In this document: one piece after another, positions 24,425-33,870 of the stretch | Layout of the letters: the number at the start of each line of letters is the position of its first letter | Numbering within the stretch: the first letter of the stretch is position 1 | From: an uncultured Lewinella sp. | GTDB lineage: Bacteria; Bacteroidota; Bacteroidia; Chitinophagales; Saprospiraceae | Reading direction: 5' to 3' | NCBI GenBank assembly: GCA_913057725.1 | Contig: CAJXOS010000054.1 | Coordinates: 1 to 37,368, forward strand | DNA length: 37,368 nucleotides | The notes under the pieces: generated by a model | What the model saw: the letters and a program-made list of their open reading frames with translations, nothing else | What the model was told of the DNA's origin: nothing | Databases searched by the model: none | Position numbers and translations under genes: made by a program

Positions 24425-25858
24425 ATGCACAGAATTAACCTAAACCTCCTATTGACACTATCCATAGCTGTGTGTCAAATAAGCTATGGCCAAACCCTTT
24501 CAAAGCAGGTAACGGATTATGTTGCCATACCGGATACCACATTGGTCCTGAAAAATGTGACGCTCATTGATGGTAGCGGCGGTGAAATCAAGTACAACCA
24601 GGATATTCTAATTCTGAATGATCGCATTGCGGCAATCGGGGAATCTGATGAAGTAGAGGTACTTGAAAACGCACTGGTAGTAGATGGCACCGGGAAAACC
24701 GTAATTCCAGGGTTGATTATGATGCATGAACACCTGTTCCATGCGAAACCGTTCTTCGGAAGCTATAAAATAGTACAGATGGCGCATACTTTTCCTCAGA
24801 TGTATTTAGCTGGGGGAGTGACAACAATGAGAACGGCAGGAGGCATTGAAGCCAATTCCGATTTAAACATCAAAAACTTAATCGAGACCGGCAGACGCGT
24901 TGGTCCGTATATAGATGTTTCCACGCCTCATATTGAAAGGGAAGGGTTTGAAGAATACATCCCACAGCTCCAATCCTTGTATGGAGAGGAGAGCCTTGAG
25001 AATTGGTTGAATTATTGGTTTGATAAAGGGGCAACCTCCGTCAAAGTGTACAACAATCTAACCAAAGCGGACTTAGGAGAAGTCATTAGGGTTGCTCATG
25101 CAAGAGGCATCAAAGTAACAGGTCATCTGTGTTCCATAACCTATCGAGAAGCTGCCGAATTAGGGATTGATAATTTAGAGCATACCTTCGAGGCGTCAAC
25201 GGATTTTGTCAAGGACAAGCCAGAAAACGAATGCGTTTACGGAGGGCAATCACTATTTGAATTGGAAGATGATGATCCTGAGTTGTTATCGCTAATGGAG
25301 TTTCTCATAGAAAAGAATGTAACCCTCACCTATACGCCGGTCGTGGTCGAACCTTACACCGACAGGGAAGTCATTTCAGGAGGTGGCGATGCTGCACTAG
25401 CTCCCTATTTGCTGGCGCAAATGAAACAGGCGCATGCTTCGGCAGTAAACACGGTTGGAGATTCCATTAGTCTGGTGAGCTTTAAACAAGAAATGAGGCG
25501 GGTAATGAAGTTTCATGCTTTAGGTGGCAAAATTACGGTAGGTACGGATCCCACTTACGTAGGTAAAACCATAGCCGGGTACTCCAACCAAAGAATGATT
25601 GAGATACTGATAGAGGCTGGCTTCACTATTGAAGAAGCTATAAAGTTATCATCGCTAAATGGCGCAGAATACCTGGAGATAGATGACGAAAGAGGAACCG
25701 TTGAAGCCGGGAAGAAAGCGGATTTAGTGTTGATTGATGGAGACCTGTCTAAAGATGTATCGGCCATTAGAAAGATGGAAATCGTTTTCAAAAACGGCGT
25801 AGGTTTTGACTCCGCCAGAATATTTAAGTCCGTAGAAGGGCAGGTTGGGGCCTATTGA
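24425..25858 (+). CDS. Secreted metal-dependent amidohydrolase
   Basis: 477 residues. Signal peptide to about residue 22 (SYGQ). The amidohydrolase TIM barrel shows all metal ligands: H101-E-H103, the bridging K207 (SVKVYNN), H234 (TGHLC), H253 (LEH) and D375 (VGTDP). The flanking beta-sandwich is at the N terminus (LKNVTLIDGSGGEI...) and C terminus (GTVEAGKKADLVLIDGD). This places it with imidazolonepropionase/prolidase-like exported amidohydrolases, which act on amides, cyclic imides or dipeptides. The substrate cannot be named. Single gene; 154 bp upstream contain the recurrent Fic-operator word (24335). Confidence 0.92.
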   Translation: MHRINLNLLLTLSIAVCQISYGQTLSKQVTDYVAIPDTTLVLKNVTLIDGSGGEIKYNQDILILNDRIAAIGESDEVEVLENALVVDGTGKTVIPGLIMMHEHLFHAKPFFGSYKIVQMAHTFPQMYLAGGVTTMRTAGGIEANSDLNIKNLIETGRRVGPYIDVSTPHIEREGFEEYIPQLQSLYGEESLENWLNYWFDKGATSVKVYNNLTKADLGEVIRVAHARGIKVTGHLCSITYREAAELGIDNLEHTFEASTDFVKDKPENECVYGGQSLFELEDDDPELLSLMEFLIEKNVTLTYTPVVVEPYTDREVISGGGDAALAPYLLAQMKQAHASAVNTVGDSISLVSFKQEMRRVMKFHALGGKITVGTDPTYVGKTIAGYSNQRMIEILIEAGFTIEEAIKLSSLNGAEYLEIDDERGTVEAGKKADLVLIDGDLSKDVSAIRKMEIVFKNGVGFDSARIFKSVEGQVGAY

Positions 25859-25979
25859 TAACCATATCTGGTAATATGGATTTTATTAAAGACCATAATT
25901 TTAGAAGCAGATGATAAGAAGCTGTAGGCCCAGACTGTTTCCATTATGACCACGCTCACTCGAAACTAAGATTGCGCCT

Positions 25980-26651
25980 ATGAAAATTTGGATCCTGTCA
26001 ACAATTCTGTTTCTGCTCAGTACCGTAGGTTTTTCTCAAAACATCATGGAAGCCTTACAACTGAAAAGGAACCTGATTGGGGAGTATCTGATCGGCGAAT
26101 TAATGGCGACGGATACCATCGTTGACCTCAGGAATGGGTATTATGAAGAGTACCATTCTTTTGGTGTAGGTGACAAAACTATGCTCCAGCAAGCGGCTAT
26201 TTTTCGCAATCAGGATGGATCCAGTACCCTAGGAATCTCTATCACTGAATATGATTTTGTCTGCTTTTTCGACAAGACCAACTTCTATGAAATACCCAAG
26301 TCAAGCGATACTATTCATATGCTCACAACTAATGATGCCCTTCCTGATTTAACAGTCCGCGACTTGGTAACTGACACCATTGTCTCAGTCCTTAATACGT
26401 ACTTACCCAAACTACAAGGCGGCTATCTGGACGCTACAGATACTATTGACAAGCTTCTCTCCGAAGTTTACCACGTCGCATACATCTTGCCACGCCATGG
26501 GACAAATCTTACAGCTACCCTCATGGTCTGCGACTATATTCCTACTAACGAAATCAGTATCAGGGCGGAGGATTGGGCCATCATCGAAAACGACTTCCTA
26601 TCCATTGAGCTGAAATATGATCGCAAACGAAAGCGATTCACAAAACCGTAA
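25980..26651 (+). CDS. Hypothetical secreted protein
   Basis: 223 residues; signal peptide to about residue 19 (TVGFSQ). The body is mixed alpha/beta with no repeats, membrane helix or sorting domain, and ends in a basic tail (KYDRKRKRFTKP). The segment DLTVRDLVTDTIVSVLNTYL looks helical. No family recognised. Upstream is 121 bp with no clear promoter; downstream lies a short decayed coding stretch. Confidence 0.65.
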   Translation: MKIWILSTILFLLSTVGFSQNIMEALQLKRNLIGEYLIGELMATDTIVDLRNGYYEEYHSFGVGDKTMLQQAAIFRNQDGSSTLGISITEYDFVCFFDKTNFYEIPKSSDTIHMLTTNDALPDLTVRDLVTDTIVSVLNTYLPKLQGGYLDATDTIDKLLSEVYHVAYILPRHGTNLTATLMVCDYIPTNEISIRAEDWAIIENDFLSIELKYDRKRKRFTKP

Positions 26652-26829
26652 GCTGAAAGTCTTCGGCCTTAAGCCCTGGGATATCGACTATTACTACAAG
26701 AGAAGTACGATCCTCTTTCGAATATTGTTAGAGAATTAAGACAAAACAAGCATTACTTAGAAAATGAGTTGGGGCCAATTAGAGAAAAGATAAAACTAGA
26801 TTCAAGCTTTAAGTGCTTTATCTTATATT
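26650..26829 (+). pseudogene. Possible decayed coding fragment
   Basis: Directly after the previous stop codon, the plus strand reads LKVFGLKPWDIDYYYK in one frame, then after a one-base shift EKYDPLSNIVREL, RQNKHYLENELG and onwards until a TGA at 26827-26829. PWDxxYYxxxxKYD resembles a conserved stretch of M3 oligopeptidases. There is no start codon in place and a frameshift is required, so at best it is a remnant. Low confidence. Confidence 0.3.
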
Positions 26830-26867
26830 GATCTTGAGAACCTTTTGGCTTAAAAATTAGAGTTTCT

Positions 26868-27260
26868 ATGCGTTACATTAAAGTATTTGAAACTCAAGAG
26901 AAAGCAAAATTCAGGGAAGCAAGTACACTTTTTAGAAGAGAGAATATCAAATACGAAGTTCTCTATGAATACCGACTTTATTCCGAAAAACGACATGACT
27001 CGTTAGAAAACCGAGGAGCTGTGATTAGGGTGCCGCGCTCTGTATTCCATGACGCAAATAGATTACTGATAGAACAAGGATTAAAGACAATTAAGGCTGA
27101 AGAAAGTATGGAGACACCCCTTGATTTATTCATAGAGAGGATCTTTCCGGAGCTATCAAGTAGTGCTAGGGTCTTGCTGTCGATCGTTGCAGTAGCGCTC
27201 ATAGTACTTGCAACTGTACTGGTGTTATTCAGATTATTGAACTTAGCAATTGCTGAATAG
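26868..27260 (+). CDS. Small protein with DUF2007-like head and C-terminal membrane anchor
   Basis: 130 residues. The N-terminal half (MRYIKVFETQEKAKFREASTLFRRENI...) resembles DUF2007, a ferredoxin-like domain found in putative signalling proteins. It is followed by a short linker and one transmembrane helix at about 100-124 (ARVLLSIVAVALIVLATVLVLF) close to the C terminus. No signal peptide, so the N-terminal domain should be cytoplasmic with the protein tail-anchored in the membrane. Partner and function unknown. Confidence 0.65.
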   Translation: MRYIKVFETQEKAKFREASTLFRRENIKYEVLYEYRLYSEKRHDSLENRGAVIRVPRSVFHDANRLLIEQGLKTIKAEESMETPLDLFIERIFPELSSSARVLLSIVAVALIVLATVLVLFRLLNLAIAE

Positions 27261-27487
27261 AAGTGCTCTGCAAATGCAGCTGATATAAAGTGAAAGGCCT
27301 CTATCTTTAAAAATAGATAGAAAGAGACTGGCCCCAACTTAGCTACCGCTACATACACTAACCGTTCACTCCACTAGACTAAAAGCGGTATAAACGGAAA
27401 AAGTAGCGATTTATCATGTTGAAAATGGGTTACTCTTCCAGTTGGGAGAAAAGCACTAGACCAATAGCGCCCATAAAAAACCAGACA

Positions 27488-27985
27488 ATGAGATACTCTC
27501 CCAAAGACGGATTTCCGTATTACTTCGAATTAGCGAAAGAGCATTCGTTGCAAACCCTGTTTCAGGAAATTCTGACGATAAAAATCCTACAGTCAATAGG
27601 TGAAGAAAAGGCCAGGTTTCGATACGAACCGAACAAGTGGAGCATCAAGCAGGTCGTCGGGCATATCACCGATCACGAGCGGATTAAGATGTTTAGAGCC
27701 TTTCAGTTGAGCCGAAGAGAAAACGTACAACTTTGGGGGTATGACCAGGAATCCCTGGTGAAGAACAGCCGCTTTGATGAACTCAGTCTGCAGTCTTTAT
27801 TGGTCGATTATTCCAATGTAAGAAAGGCATCCATTAGTTTTGTCGAATCCCTTTCCCCGCAGCAATTGGAAATAAGGGGAATGGCCCGGAAATATGAGAT
27901 TACACTGGAGGAATTTCTGAGGTCAATTATTGGCCACGAAAAACATCATGTCAACATTCTCCAAGAAAAGTATCAATTGGTATAA
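27488..27985 (+). CDS. DinB-family putative metal-dependent hydrolase
   Basis: 165 residues from the ATG at 27488 (MRYSPKDGFPYYFEL), which matches the usual start of this family better than the ATG at 27416, 24 codons upstream. A four-helix bundle with the metal-binding histidines in place: NKWSIKQVVGHITDHERI (His of helix 2) and IIGHEKHHVNIL near the C terminus. DinB proteins include thiol transferases and many unassigned enzymes. Single gene with no operon partner. Confidence 0.8.
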   Translation: MRYSPKDGFPYYFELAKEHSLQTLFQEILTIKILQSIGEEKARFRYEPNKWSIKQVVGHITDHERIKMFRAFQLSRRENVQLWGYDQESLVKNSRFDELSLQSLLVDYSNVRKASISFVESLSPQQLEIRGMARKYEITLEEFLRSIIGHEKHHVNILQEKYQLV

Positions 27986-27993
27986 AAAATACG

Positions 27994-28015
27994 AGCGCTA
28001 AACCTGAATAGCGCT
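27994..28015 (+). terminator. Weak hairpin after the DinB gene
   Basis: A perfect 7-bp stem (AGCGCTA/TAGCGCT) with an 8-nt loop, nine bases after the stop codon. No T-tract; function uncertain. Confidence 0.3.
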
Positions 28016-28168
28016 ATTATGCGCTCATTGTCGTTCTTTGGATTTGTTAGGCGTAGAACTTTGCTAGAGGCACTATCTTTGTTCCTAAACCAGCGCTCCA
28101 GTCCACCTAGAAAAAGCTAGCAATGATTCAAAAAGAATCAATATAATTGCGGCAAGGTATTGCAAAGC

Positions 28169-29980
28169 ATGAATCACCACCCACACCCATCGTATCCCAA
28201 GGCATCTATTGCCGTACTTCCGTTTGTCAACAGGAGTGCTGATGCTGAAAACGAGTACTTCAGCGACGGCATCACCGAGGAAATCATCAATGCCCTGACT
28301 ACGGTACAAGGCTTGAAAGTGATTGCCCGTACCTCTTCCTTCGCCTTTAAGAACAAGAATGTAGATGTCCGCACGATCGGTACGCAACTAGGTGTAAGTA
28401 CGGTCTTGGAGGGAAGTGTGCGCAGGGCCCGAAACAGGGTCCGTATTACGGCTCAGTTAATCGATGCTAATGATGGTACGCACCTGTGGTCTAAAAGCTT
28501 CGACCGTGAACTGGAGGATATCTTTGCCTTGCAGGATGAAGTGAGCCTGCTTATTGCCGATCAAATCCGCGCCAACTTTGGGCACCTCGATATCCAGGAG
28601 CATCTGGTAGAAGTACCCACCAAAAATATTGAGGCTTATGATATTTACCTCAAAGCGCGCTACCAACACCTGATGTGGGATGGGGAAGGCATTCGGAACT
28701 CGGTAGCCCTATACGAAGAGTGTATAGCCCTGGAGCCCAGCTTTTCCTCGCCTTATTTTGGATTGGGTTATAGTTATGCGATGTTTGGTTCGTGGGGTGG
28801 CGACAAAAGCTTGCTCTACCTATCGGAAGCGAAGCTCACCGCCGGTTTTAAATTAAAGCCCGAGTCTGATTTAGGCTATTTTGGCAAGGCCACCTTACTC
28901 TTTTGGGGCCAGTGGGATTTTCGTCAGGGGTACGATTTTTTCAAAAAATCCCTGGCCATCAACCCCGCTTATACTGAAGCTGAAGAAGGCTTGTGTGAGC
29001 TGTACACCGCCATCGGTTACTTTGAGGAGGCGCACCAAGCGGCCGACAATATTTTAAGAATCAATCCGCTATCGCCCAATCATTATTTTACGAAGGCGAA
29101 TATCTATTATCTGTCTCGCGACTTCGAAAAGGCGGTGGAATGTGCAGAAGCTTCACTGAAGATCAATCCGCGCTTTACGCACGCCATCGCCCTGCTCCAG
29201 CTCTGCTACATTCACTTGAAGCAATATGCTAAGCTCGATCACTTCTTGAATAATACCCCACTGGTAGAGCGGCCCGAAGAATGCCGGGTGCTGTATCAGC
29301 TGGTGCATCCCGACGAAGAGATTGGCGTCGATATTAGCCAGGTGAGCGCGGGGATCAAGGAAGGCGTTGGTGGAAACCTGTTTCCCTGGCAGCTCTTTTT
29401 GCTTGTGCACTTGGGGGAAAAGGAATTGGCCTTAGACTTCCTGGAGCGCAATGTAAAGGAGCGGACCGGGCAAATCATCAACTTCAAAAATATACCACTG
29501 CTTGAGCCCCTGCGGGAAGAACCCCGTTTTGTGCAATTGGTCGAATCTGTTTTCCAAGCAAAGCTGTTGCCGCCTAGAAGGCAAAAGACACTACCGCCCA
29601 AGCTAGCACCTACCGCCAAGGCCTTGATGCCAGCACCGGAAGCGGAGCGGATTTTAGGTGACCTGGAGCAGCGGATGAAAGAAGAGCAGTTGTACCTCGA
29701 TAATGCCCTTTCCTTGCGCATCTTGGCCGAACAACTGGAGATTACGAGCAACAAGCTATCCTGGCTCATCAACGAGAAAACGGATAAGAACTTCAATGAG
29801 TACCTGAATACGTACCGGCTACAAGACTTCAAAATACGCGCACTGGATCCCGGCAATGCGCACCTGACCTTATTGGGCTTAGCCTACGAGAGTGGTTTCA
29901 ACTCCAAAAGCGTATTCAACACCTTCTTCAAGAAAGAAACAGGCATGACGCCTAAAGCTTGGGTGAAAAGTAATCGTTAA
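28169..29980 (+). CDS. TolB-like/TPR/AraC-type transcriptional regulator
   Basis: 603 residues from the ATG at 28169; a TTG three codons upstream is less likely. Three parts: residues about 10-135 are a TolB/FlgO-like nucleotide-cyclase-associated N-terminal domain (IAVLPFVNRSADAENEYFSDGITEEI, VLEGSVRRARNRVRITAQLIDA, HLWSKSFDREL); about 150-430 are TPR helices (FEEAHQAADNILRINPLSP, FEKAVECAEASLKINP); the last ~100 residues are an AraC-type double HTH (LSLRILAEQLEITSNKLSWLIN, LTLLGLAYESGFNSKSVFNTFFKKETGMTPKAW). No membrane helix. The order suggests a cytosolic regulator that senses a ligand or partner through the TolB/TPR part. Target genes are not visible. Confidence 0.88.
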   Translation: MNHHPHPSYPKASIAVLPFVNRSADAENEYFSDGITEEIINALTTVQGLKVIARTSSFAFKNKNVDVRTIGTQLGVSTVLEGSVRRARNRVRITAQLIDANDGTHLWSKSFDRELEDIFALQDEVSLLIADQIRANFGHLDIQEHLVEVPTKNIEAYDIYLKARYQHLMWDGEGIRNSVALYEECIALEPSFSSPYFGLGYSYAMFGSWGGDKSLLYLSEAKLTAGFKLKPESDLGYFGKATLLFWGQWDFRQGYDFFKKSLAINPAYTEAEEGLCELYTAIGYFEEAHQAADNILRINPLSPNHYFTKANIYYLSRDFEKAVECAEASLKINPRFTHAIALLQLCYIHLKQYAKLDHFLNNTPLVERPEECRVLYQLVHPDEEIGVDISQVSAGIKEGVGGNLFPWQLFLLVHLGEKELALDFLERNVKERTGQIINFKNIPLLEPLREEPRFVQLVESVFQAKLLPPRRQKTLPPKLAPTAKALMPAPEAERILGDLEQRMKEEQLYLDNALSLRILAEQLEITSNKLSWLINEKTDKNFNEYLNTYRLQDFKIRALDPGNAHLTLLGLAYESGFNSKSVFNTFFKKETGMTPKAWVKSNR

Positions 29981-30216
29981 TAGCACCGGCCGTTCCCTTC
30001 CGGTCTAAAAAGTATTAAATCTCACCAATAAGGTTCGAGATTTCATTTTGGAACGATTGACCTTCGTTTCCACTCCATCTTTGTGCTATCAACTCGATAC
30101 AGCAGAGTAGGTAATCATCATCTGATGATGCTTTTCCCATTTACTAAATGAACTAGTAATGGCGGGAAGCGCTTTGCACCAATCGAAATTCTAAAAAAAA
30201 CAACTCCGAGAAACAG

Positions 30217-30786
30217 ATGAAAAAAGTAGTATTAACCTTGACGCTATGCGCACTAGCAATAGCCGCAAAATCTCAAACCGCCAGTGTAGAAAACTCAACA
30301 TTTGGAATACAAACTGGAGTGCTAGGAATCTGGGTGTATAATGAAGCAAAACTATCAGACGCCATAGCGCTAAGAACAGAGATTGGTTTTGACTTCGGTA
30401 TTTGGGAAACTACCTACTATGATGATTATGATTCTCCATTTCTGCTCACACCGGTTATTGTTCTTGAGCCAAGATTCTATTATAACCTCAAAAAGCGAGT
30501 AGAGGATTCAAAAAGAATTGATGGTAATAGTGGCAATTTCATTGCTTTAAAAATGGGCTATCATCCAGATTCGTTTGTCGTGTTTAATACGGACGATGCC
30601 CCTGTAGTAAGTGATTTTTCTATCATACCCACTTGGGGAATTAGAAGAAACATTGGGGAGCATTTCAATTTCGAAGCAGGTATTGGAGCAGGGTTTAGCT
30701 ACACCTTTGCTGAGCGCGCCGGTTACGCAGAGAACAAAGCTGAAATGGAATTAAACATGCACCTGCGATTAGGGTATAAATTTTAG
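30217..30786 (+). CDS. Outer-membrane beta-barrel protein
   Basis: 189 residues. Signal peptide to about residue 20 (AAKSQ). The rest alternates short hydrophobic strands with aromatic girdles (FGIQTGVLGIWVYNEAKL, LRTEIGFDFGIWETTYY, PVIVLEPRFYYNLKKR, FNFEAGIGAGFSYTF) and ends in LRLGYKF, the terminal Phe expected by the barrel assembly machinery. About eight strands, similar to small OmpW/OmpX-type or porin-family barrels of Bacteroidota. Immediately after the stop codon comes a decayed fragment related to the next gene. Confidence 0.78.
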   Translation: MKKVVLTLTLCALAIAAKSQTASVENSTFGIQTGVLGIWVYNEAKLSDAIALRTEIGFDFGIWETTYYDDYDSPFLLTPVIVLEPRFYYNLKKRVEDSKRIDGNSGNFIALKMGYHPDSFVVFNTDDAPVVSDFSIIPTWGIRRNIGEHFNFEAGIGAGFSYTFAERAGYAENKAEMELNMHLRLGYKF

Positions 30787-30792
30787 CACCAT

Positions 30793-30939
30793 CAAAAACG
30801 ATCTTTCATAGAACCTAAGGTTCACCGTCAGCACTAGATATTTGATAGCAATGTTCCTGCTGGATGCAAAGAGTTGGACGATAAGCGGAGAAACTACTTC
30901 CTCTTCGAGCCCAACCTCTACATCGGGATGAAATTCTAA
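30793..30939 (+). pseudogene. 3' remnant of a beta-barrel paralogue
   Basis: Translates as QKRSFIEPKVHRQH, an in-frame TAG at 30835-30837, then IFDSNVPAGCKELDDKRRNY and FLFEPNLYIGMKF with stop. This matches the last ~50 residues of the gene at 31006-31656 (SKRFFIEPQIHSQ... FLFEPNIYIGMKF) including the stop and the GATGGGGC/GACGGGGC just after. The rest of the copy is gone. It starts 6 bp after the previous barrel gene ends. Confidence 0.85.
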
Positions 30940-31005
30940 GCCATTCGACGGGGCTTAGAGCAGGGATGCTTTGCCTGCATTTTAACCACCAAAAAATCAC
31001 CATTA

Positions 31006-31656
31006 ATGAAAAATTCACTAGTTATTATCCTCGCCTTTTGCACGTTTGGGGTCTTTGCGCAGACCACCCCTTATTCCGCTCCAGAAACGGAAGTAACCCA
31101 CAAATACCGGATCAGTACACCTGGGATTACGCTGCCCCAATTGTTCATGGATTCCTGGAACGATCGAAAGCATACGCAACACATCGAGATCCATATCAAA
31201 CGCAACCTGGACAACAAGAACATCATCGGACTAAAGCTGGCCACCTGGCGATTATTCCAACCCATGGGCATTGTCTGGTGGGATGGCCTTTTCGATAAGC
31301 TGGAGAGCGAAAGTGAGTTCTATCCCGGCCACGTGCGTGAAACAGGAATCGGCATAACCTACCAACGCATGCTCTGGAAAGGACTATTTGCCACCGTGGA
31401 AGTGCTACCGCAATTTCAGACCTACCTGGATGAAGCCGGTGAGAAAGTTGGAAATGATTTTAAACTCTATAATTCATTTCACCTGGGCTACCATGTCGCA
31501 TTCGGTAAGAGCAAACGGTTTTTCATAGAACCACAGATCCACAGCCAGTTCTGGATGTTGGATGATGATGCGCCTGCCGGATTCAGAGAGTTGGACGATA
31601 AGTGGAGAAGCTACTTCCTCTTCGAACCCAACATTTACATCGGGATGAAATTCTAA
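31006..31656 (+). CDS. Putative outer-membrane beta-barrel protein
   Basis: 216 residues. Signal peptide to about residue 19 (FGVFAQ). Predicted strands include IEIHIKRNLDNKNIIGLKLATW, ETGIGITYQRMLWKGLFATVEVLPQF, KLYNSFHLGYHVAFGKSKRFFIEPQIHSQFW and a final FLFEPNIYIGMKF ending in Phe. This is typical of small uncharacterised Bacteroidota barrels. A decayed paralogous 3' end lies at 30793-30939, showing past tandem duplication. A strong terminator follows at 31712. Confidence 0.75.
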   Translation: MKNSLVIILAFCTFGVFAQTTPYSAPETEVTHKYRISTPGITLPQLFMDSWNDRKHTQHIEIHIKRNLDNKNIIGLKLATWRLFQPMGIVWWDGLFDKLESESEFYPGHVRETGIGITYQRMLWKGLFATVEVLPQFQTYLDEAGEKVGNDFKLYNSFHLGYHVAFGKSKRFFIEPQIHSQFWMLDDDAPAGFRELDDKWRSYFLFEPNIYIGMKF

Positions 31657-31711
31657 ACCCTCTGATGGGGCCTCAGAACTTCCCATGAAAATAGAAGTAT
31701 GTTGTTTTAGG

Positions 31712-31752
31712 AAACCGGACGTGGGAGTGATGCTCCTGGCGTTCGGTTTTTG
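31712..31752 (+). terminator. Rho-independent terminator
   Basis: AAACCGGACG pairs with CGTTCGGTTT (one G-T pair), an inner GGAG/CTCC extends the fold, and a T5GT3 tract follows. It ends the barrel gene transcript. Confidence 0.75.
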
Positions 31753-31935
31753 TTTGGAAATGATAGCAGTCACAGGTCAGGAGTGGAGTAGAATAGATTG
31801 CATAATGTTAAGTCATCGATTGGGGGCGGCGGACAGATAGGGCATCTGCATAGACGAAGAATAAAAAGACCAGAAGAAAACACTTATCTTGATTTTTCTA
31901 GTCAGCTGAATCGCTACACGAAAACTTCTTCAAAA

Positions 31936-33717
31936 ATGAAGAATCTGAGATTTGTTGTTTTGTTGTTAGCTTTTCTGTCGTACCATTTGGGGTATGCGCA
32001 GGATGCCCTGAAAGAAGATATTTTAGCATCTGCCGAATCTTACTACGTGCCCGCTGTGGATGGCACGAAATTAGCCGTTGATGTTTATTTCCCAAAGGGA
32101 GATAGAGAGCAGCAGTGGCCAGTGCTGCTTGAGCTGACCAGGTACTGGCGATCTACAGAAAATCCGGAAACAGGAGAGCCTAACCCATCCCTCAGAGCGA
32201 TAGATAGCTTCTTTCTGAAGAATGATTACATCCTGGTTAAGGTTGATGTGAGGGGAACCGGGGCTTCCTACGGAAGGCGCCCAGGTGAGTATACGCCCAT
32301 TGAGGTGCAAGATGCCGGGTATGTTGTGGAATGGGTCGTCAATCAGGCTTGGTCAGATGGAAGTGTAGGTGCATATGGGACTTCTTATTCCGGAACCACG
32401 GCAGAGCTACTATGTGCTACTGGACACGAGGCTGTTAAGGCCGTCGTTCCGGGCTGGTCGGATTTTGATATTTATGAAAGCCCAGGACGACCTTACGGAA
32501 TGCTAGCATCTAGCTTTGTGGCGGAATGGAGCAAAGTAGTCGATTGGTTAGACAATAATGCCACCGATATTCTAAAGATGGGCGTCAGAAGGGTTACAGA
32601 TGAATCTTTGTCGGAGGCTATTGGAGAGCACGAAGATAATCCTGACGTTTTCGAGAAAGCCAGTCAATCCAAGTATAAGGATTCGAAGTTTGGTGATTTT
32701 TCGCACGCAGAGTGTTCTCCAGTTTACTGGAAAGATGAGATTTCTGCATCCGGTGTTCCAATGTTGGTGTTAGCCAGTTGGATGGATGCAGGCACCGCTG
32801 AAGGTGCTTTGCTAAGACTACAGAACTACGATAATCCTCAAAAAGTAGTTTTAATGCCTACATCTCATGGAGGCAAGTTTCATGCCAGCCCATTTATCGT
32901 TTCCGACCAAGCACTTGCACCTGTTCCTTCCACATTAGAGCAACTACAATTGCAATTAGATTTCTTCGATCACTATCTGAAACACAAAGACAAAGGAGTA
33001 GATGAATGGCCAGCAGTCAGCTATTACAATTTTGGTGAAGAGGTGTTTAATACAACCGAAAACTGGCCTCCGGAAGGGCAATCACGTATTAAATACTATT
33101 TGAGTTCCAAGGGGAGGCTAGACACATCTCCTCCCTCTGTATCATCGGGCATGGATGTATACCAGGTGGATTATTCGGTGACCACAGGAACCAATAATCG
33201 GTGGTCTACTCAAATGGGGCGACCCATCTTGAACCTAGATAACCGAAATGCCGTCGATTCCTTGATGCTGACTTATACGACGGAACCATTCAGTGAGGAC
33301 GTTCAGATAACGGGAACTCCGGCTGTAACACTAAACCTATCTTCAACTCATGCGGAAGGAGCAGTCTTGGTATATCTAGAAGATGTTGCCCCCGACGGAA
33401 GAAGTCGTTACCTCACGGAAGGTGGGCTTCTTTTTGAGCATCGGAAACTGTCAGAGAATCCACTCTCCGAAGTAGTACCTTATCATAGTTTTACACAAAC
33501 CGATGCGATCCCGATGCCGGTGAACGAAGCACAAGAAATTACTTTCAAGTTATGGCCTACCTCGGTCTTAATTCAAAAGGGGCATTCCTTAAGAATTGCC
33601 ATTGCAGGCACTGACAAGGATACTTTTGATCGAGTACCACGTGAGGGAACGCCCGCTTATACCATATATAGGCATAAAGACAGCGCCTCATTTCTGGATT
33701 TGCCAATTATAGAATGA
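31936..33717 (+). CDS. Secreted CocE/NonD-family hydrolase (X-Pro dipeptidyl-peptidase fold)
   Basis: 593 residues from the ATG at 31936, which opens a proper signal peptide (LSYHLGYAQ); the ATG-less longer frame starting at 31798 is not supported. The alpha/beta-hydrolase part carries the nucleophile in G148-T-S150-Y-S-G, with the acid in WMDAGTAEG and the His in TSHGGKF. VKVDVRGTGASYG marks the oxyanion region typical of CocE/NonD. The C-terminal jelly roll (about 370-593; GTPAVTLNLSSTHAEGAVLVYLEDV, GHSLRIAIAGTDKDTF) is the PepX_C domain. Members cleave acyl esters, beta-lactam side chains or X-Pro dipeptides; the substrate here is unknown. Confidence 0.92.
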   Translation: MKNLRFVVLLLAFLSYHLGYAQDALKEDILASAESYYVPAVDGTKLAVDVYFPKGDREQQWPVLLELTRYWRSTENPETGEPNPSLRAIDSFFLKNDYILVKVDVRGTGASYGRRPGEYTPIEVQDAGYVVEWVVNQAWSDGSVGAYGTSYSGTTAELLCATGHEAVKAVVPGWSDFDIYESPGRPYGMLASSFVAEWSKVVDWLDNNATDILKMGVRRVTDESLSEAIGEHEDNPDVFEKASQSKYKDSKFGDFSHAECSPVYWKDEISASGVPMLVLASWMDAGTAEGALLRLQNYDNPQKVVLMPTSHGGKFHASPFIVSDQALAPVPSTLEQLQLQLDFFDHYLKHKDKGVDEWPAVSYYNFGEEVFNTTENWPPEGQSRIKYYLSSKGRLDTSPPSVSSGMDVYQVDYSVTTGTNNRWSTQMGRPILNLDNRNAVDSLMLTYTTEPFSEDVQITGTPAVTLNLSSTHAEGAVLVYLEDVAPDGRSRYLTEGGLLFEHRKLSENPLSEVVPYHSFTQTDAIPMPVNEAQEITFKLWPTSVLIQKGHSLRIAIAGTDKDTFDRVPREGTPAYTIYRHKDSASFLDLPIIE

Positions 33718-33870
33718 GCAGGGTAGGATATTAGAGGTTTTAGTTTAACACCTTTTCTGCTGCAACCTTCCTCACAATACCAAACATATGAAGTTCAGCC
33801 GTTTCAACCGATGCTAATCCGTTCTCCAGAGAATCAACGACTCTAGAGGTATGCATAGAGCATATTACCT

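Noticed and set aside
27299-27320. Terminator after the small tail-anchored protein
   Set aside because: Only a 7-bp A/T-rich stem, about 40 bp past the stop codon, without a T-tract.
29296-29856. 186-residue open frame antisense to the TolB/TPR/AraC gene
   Set aside because: Ser/Arg-rich shadow of the sense frame with no protein-like features.
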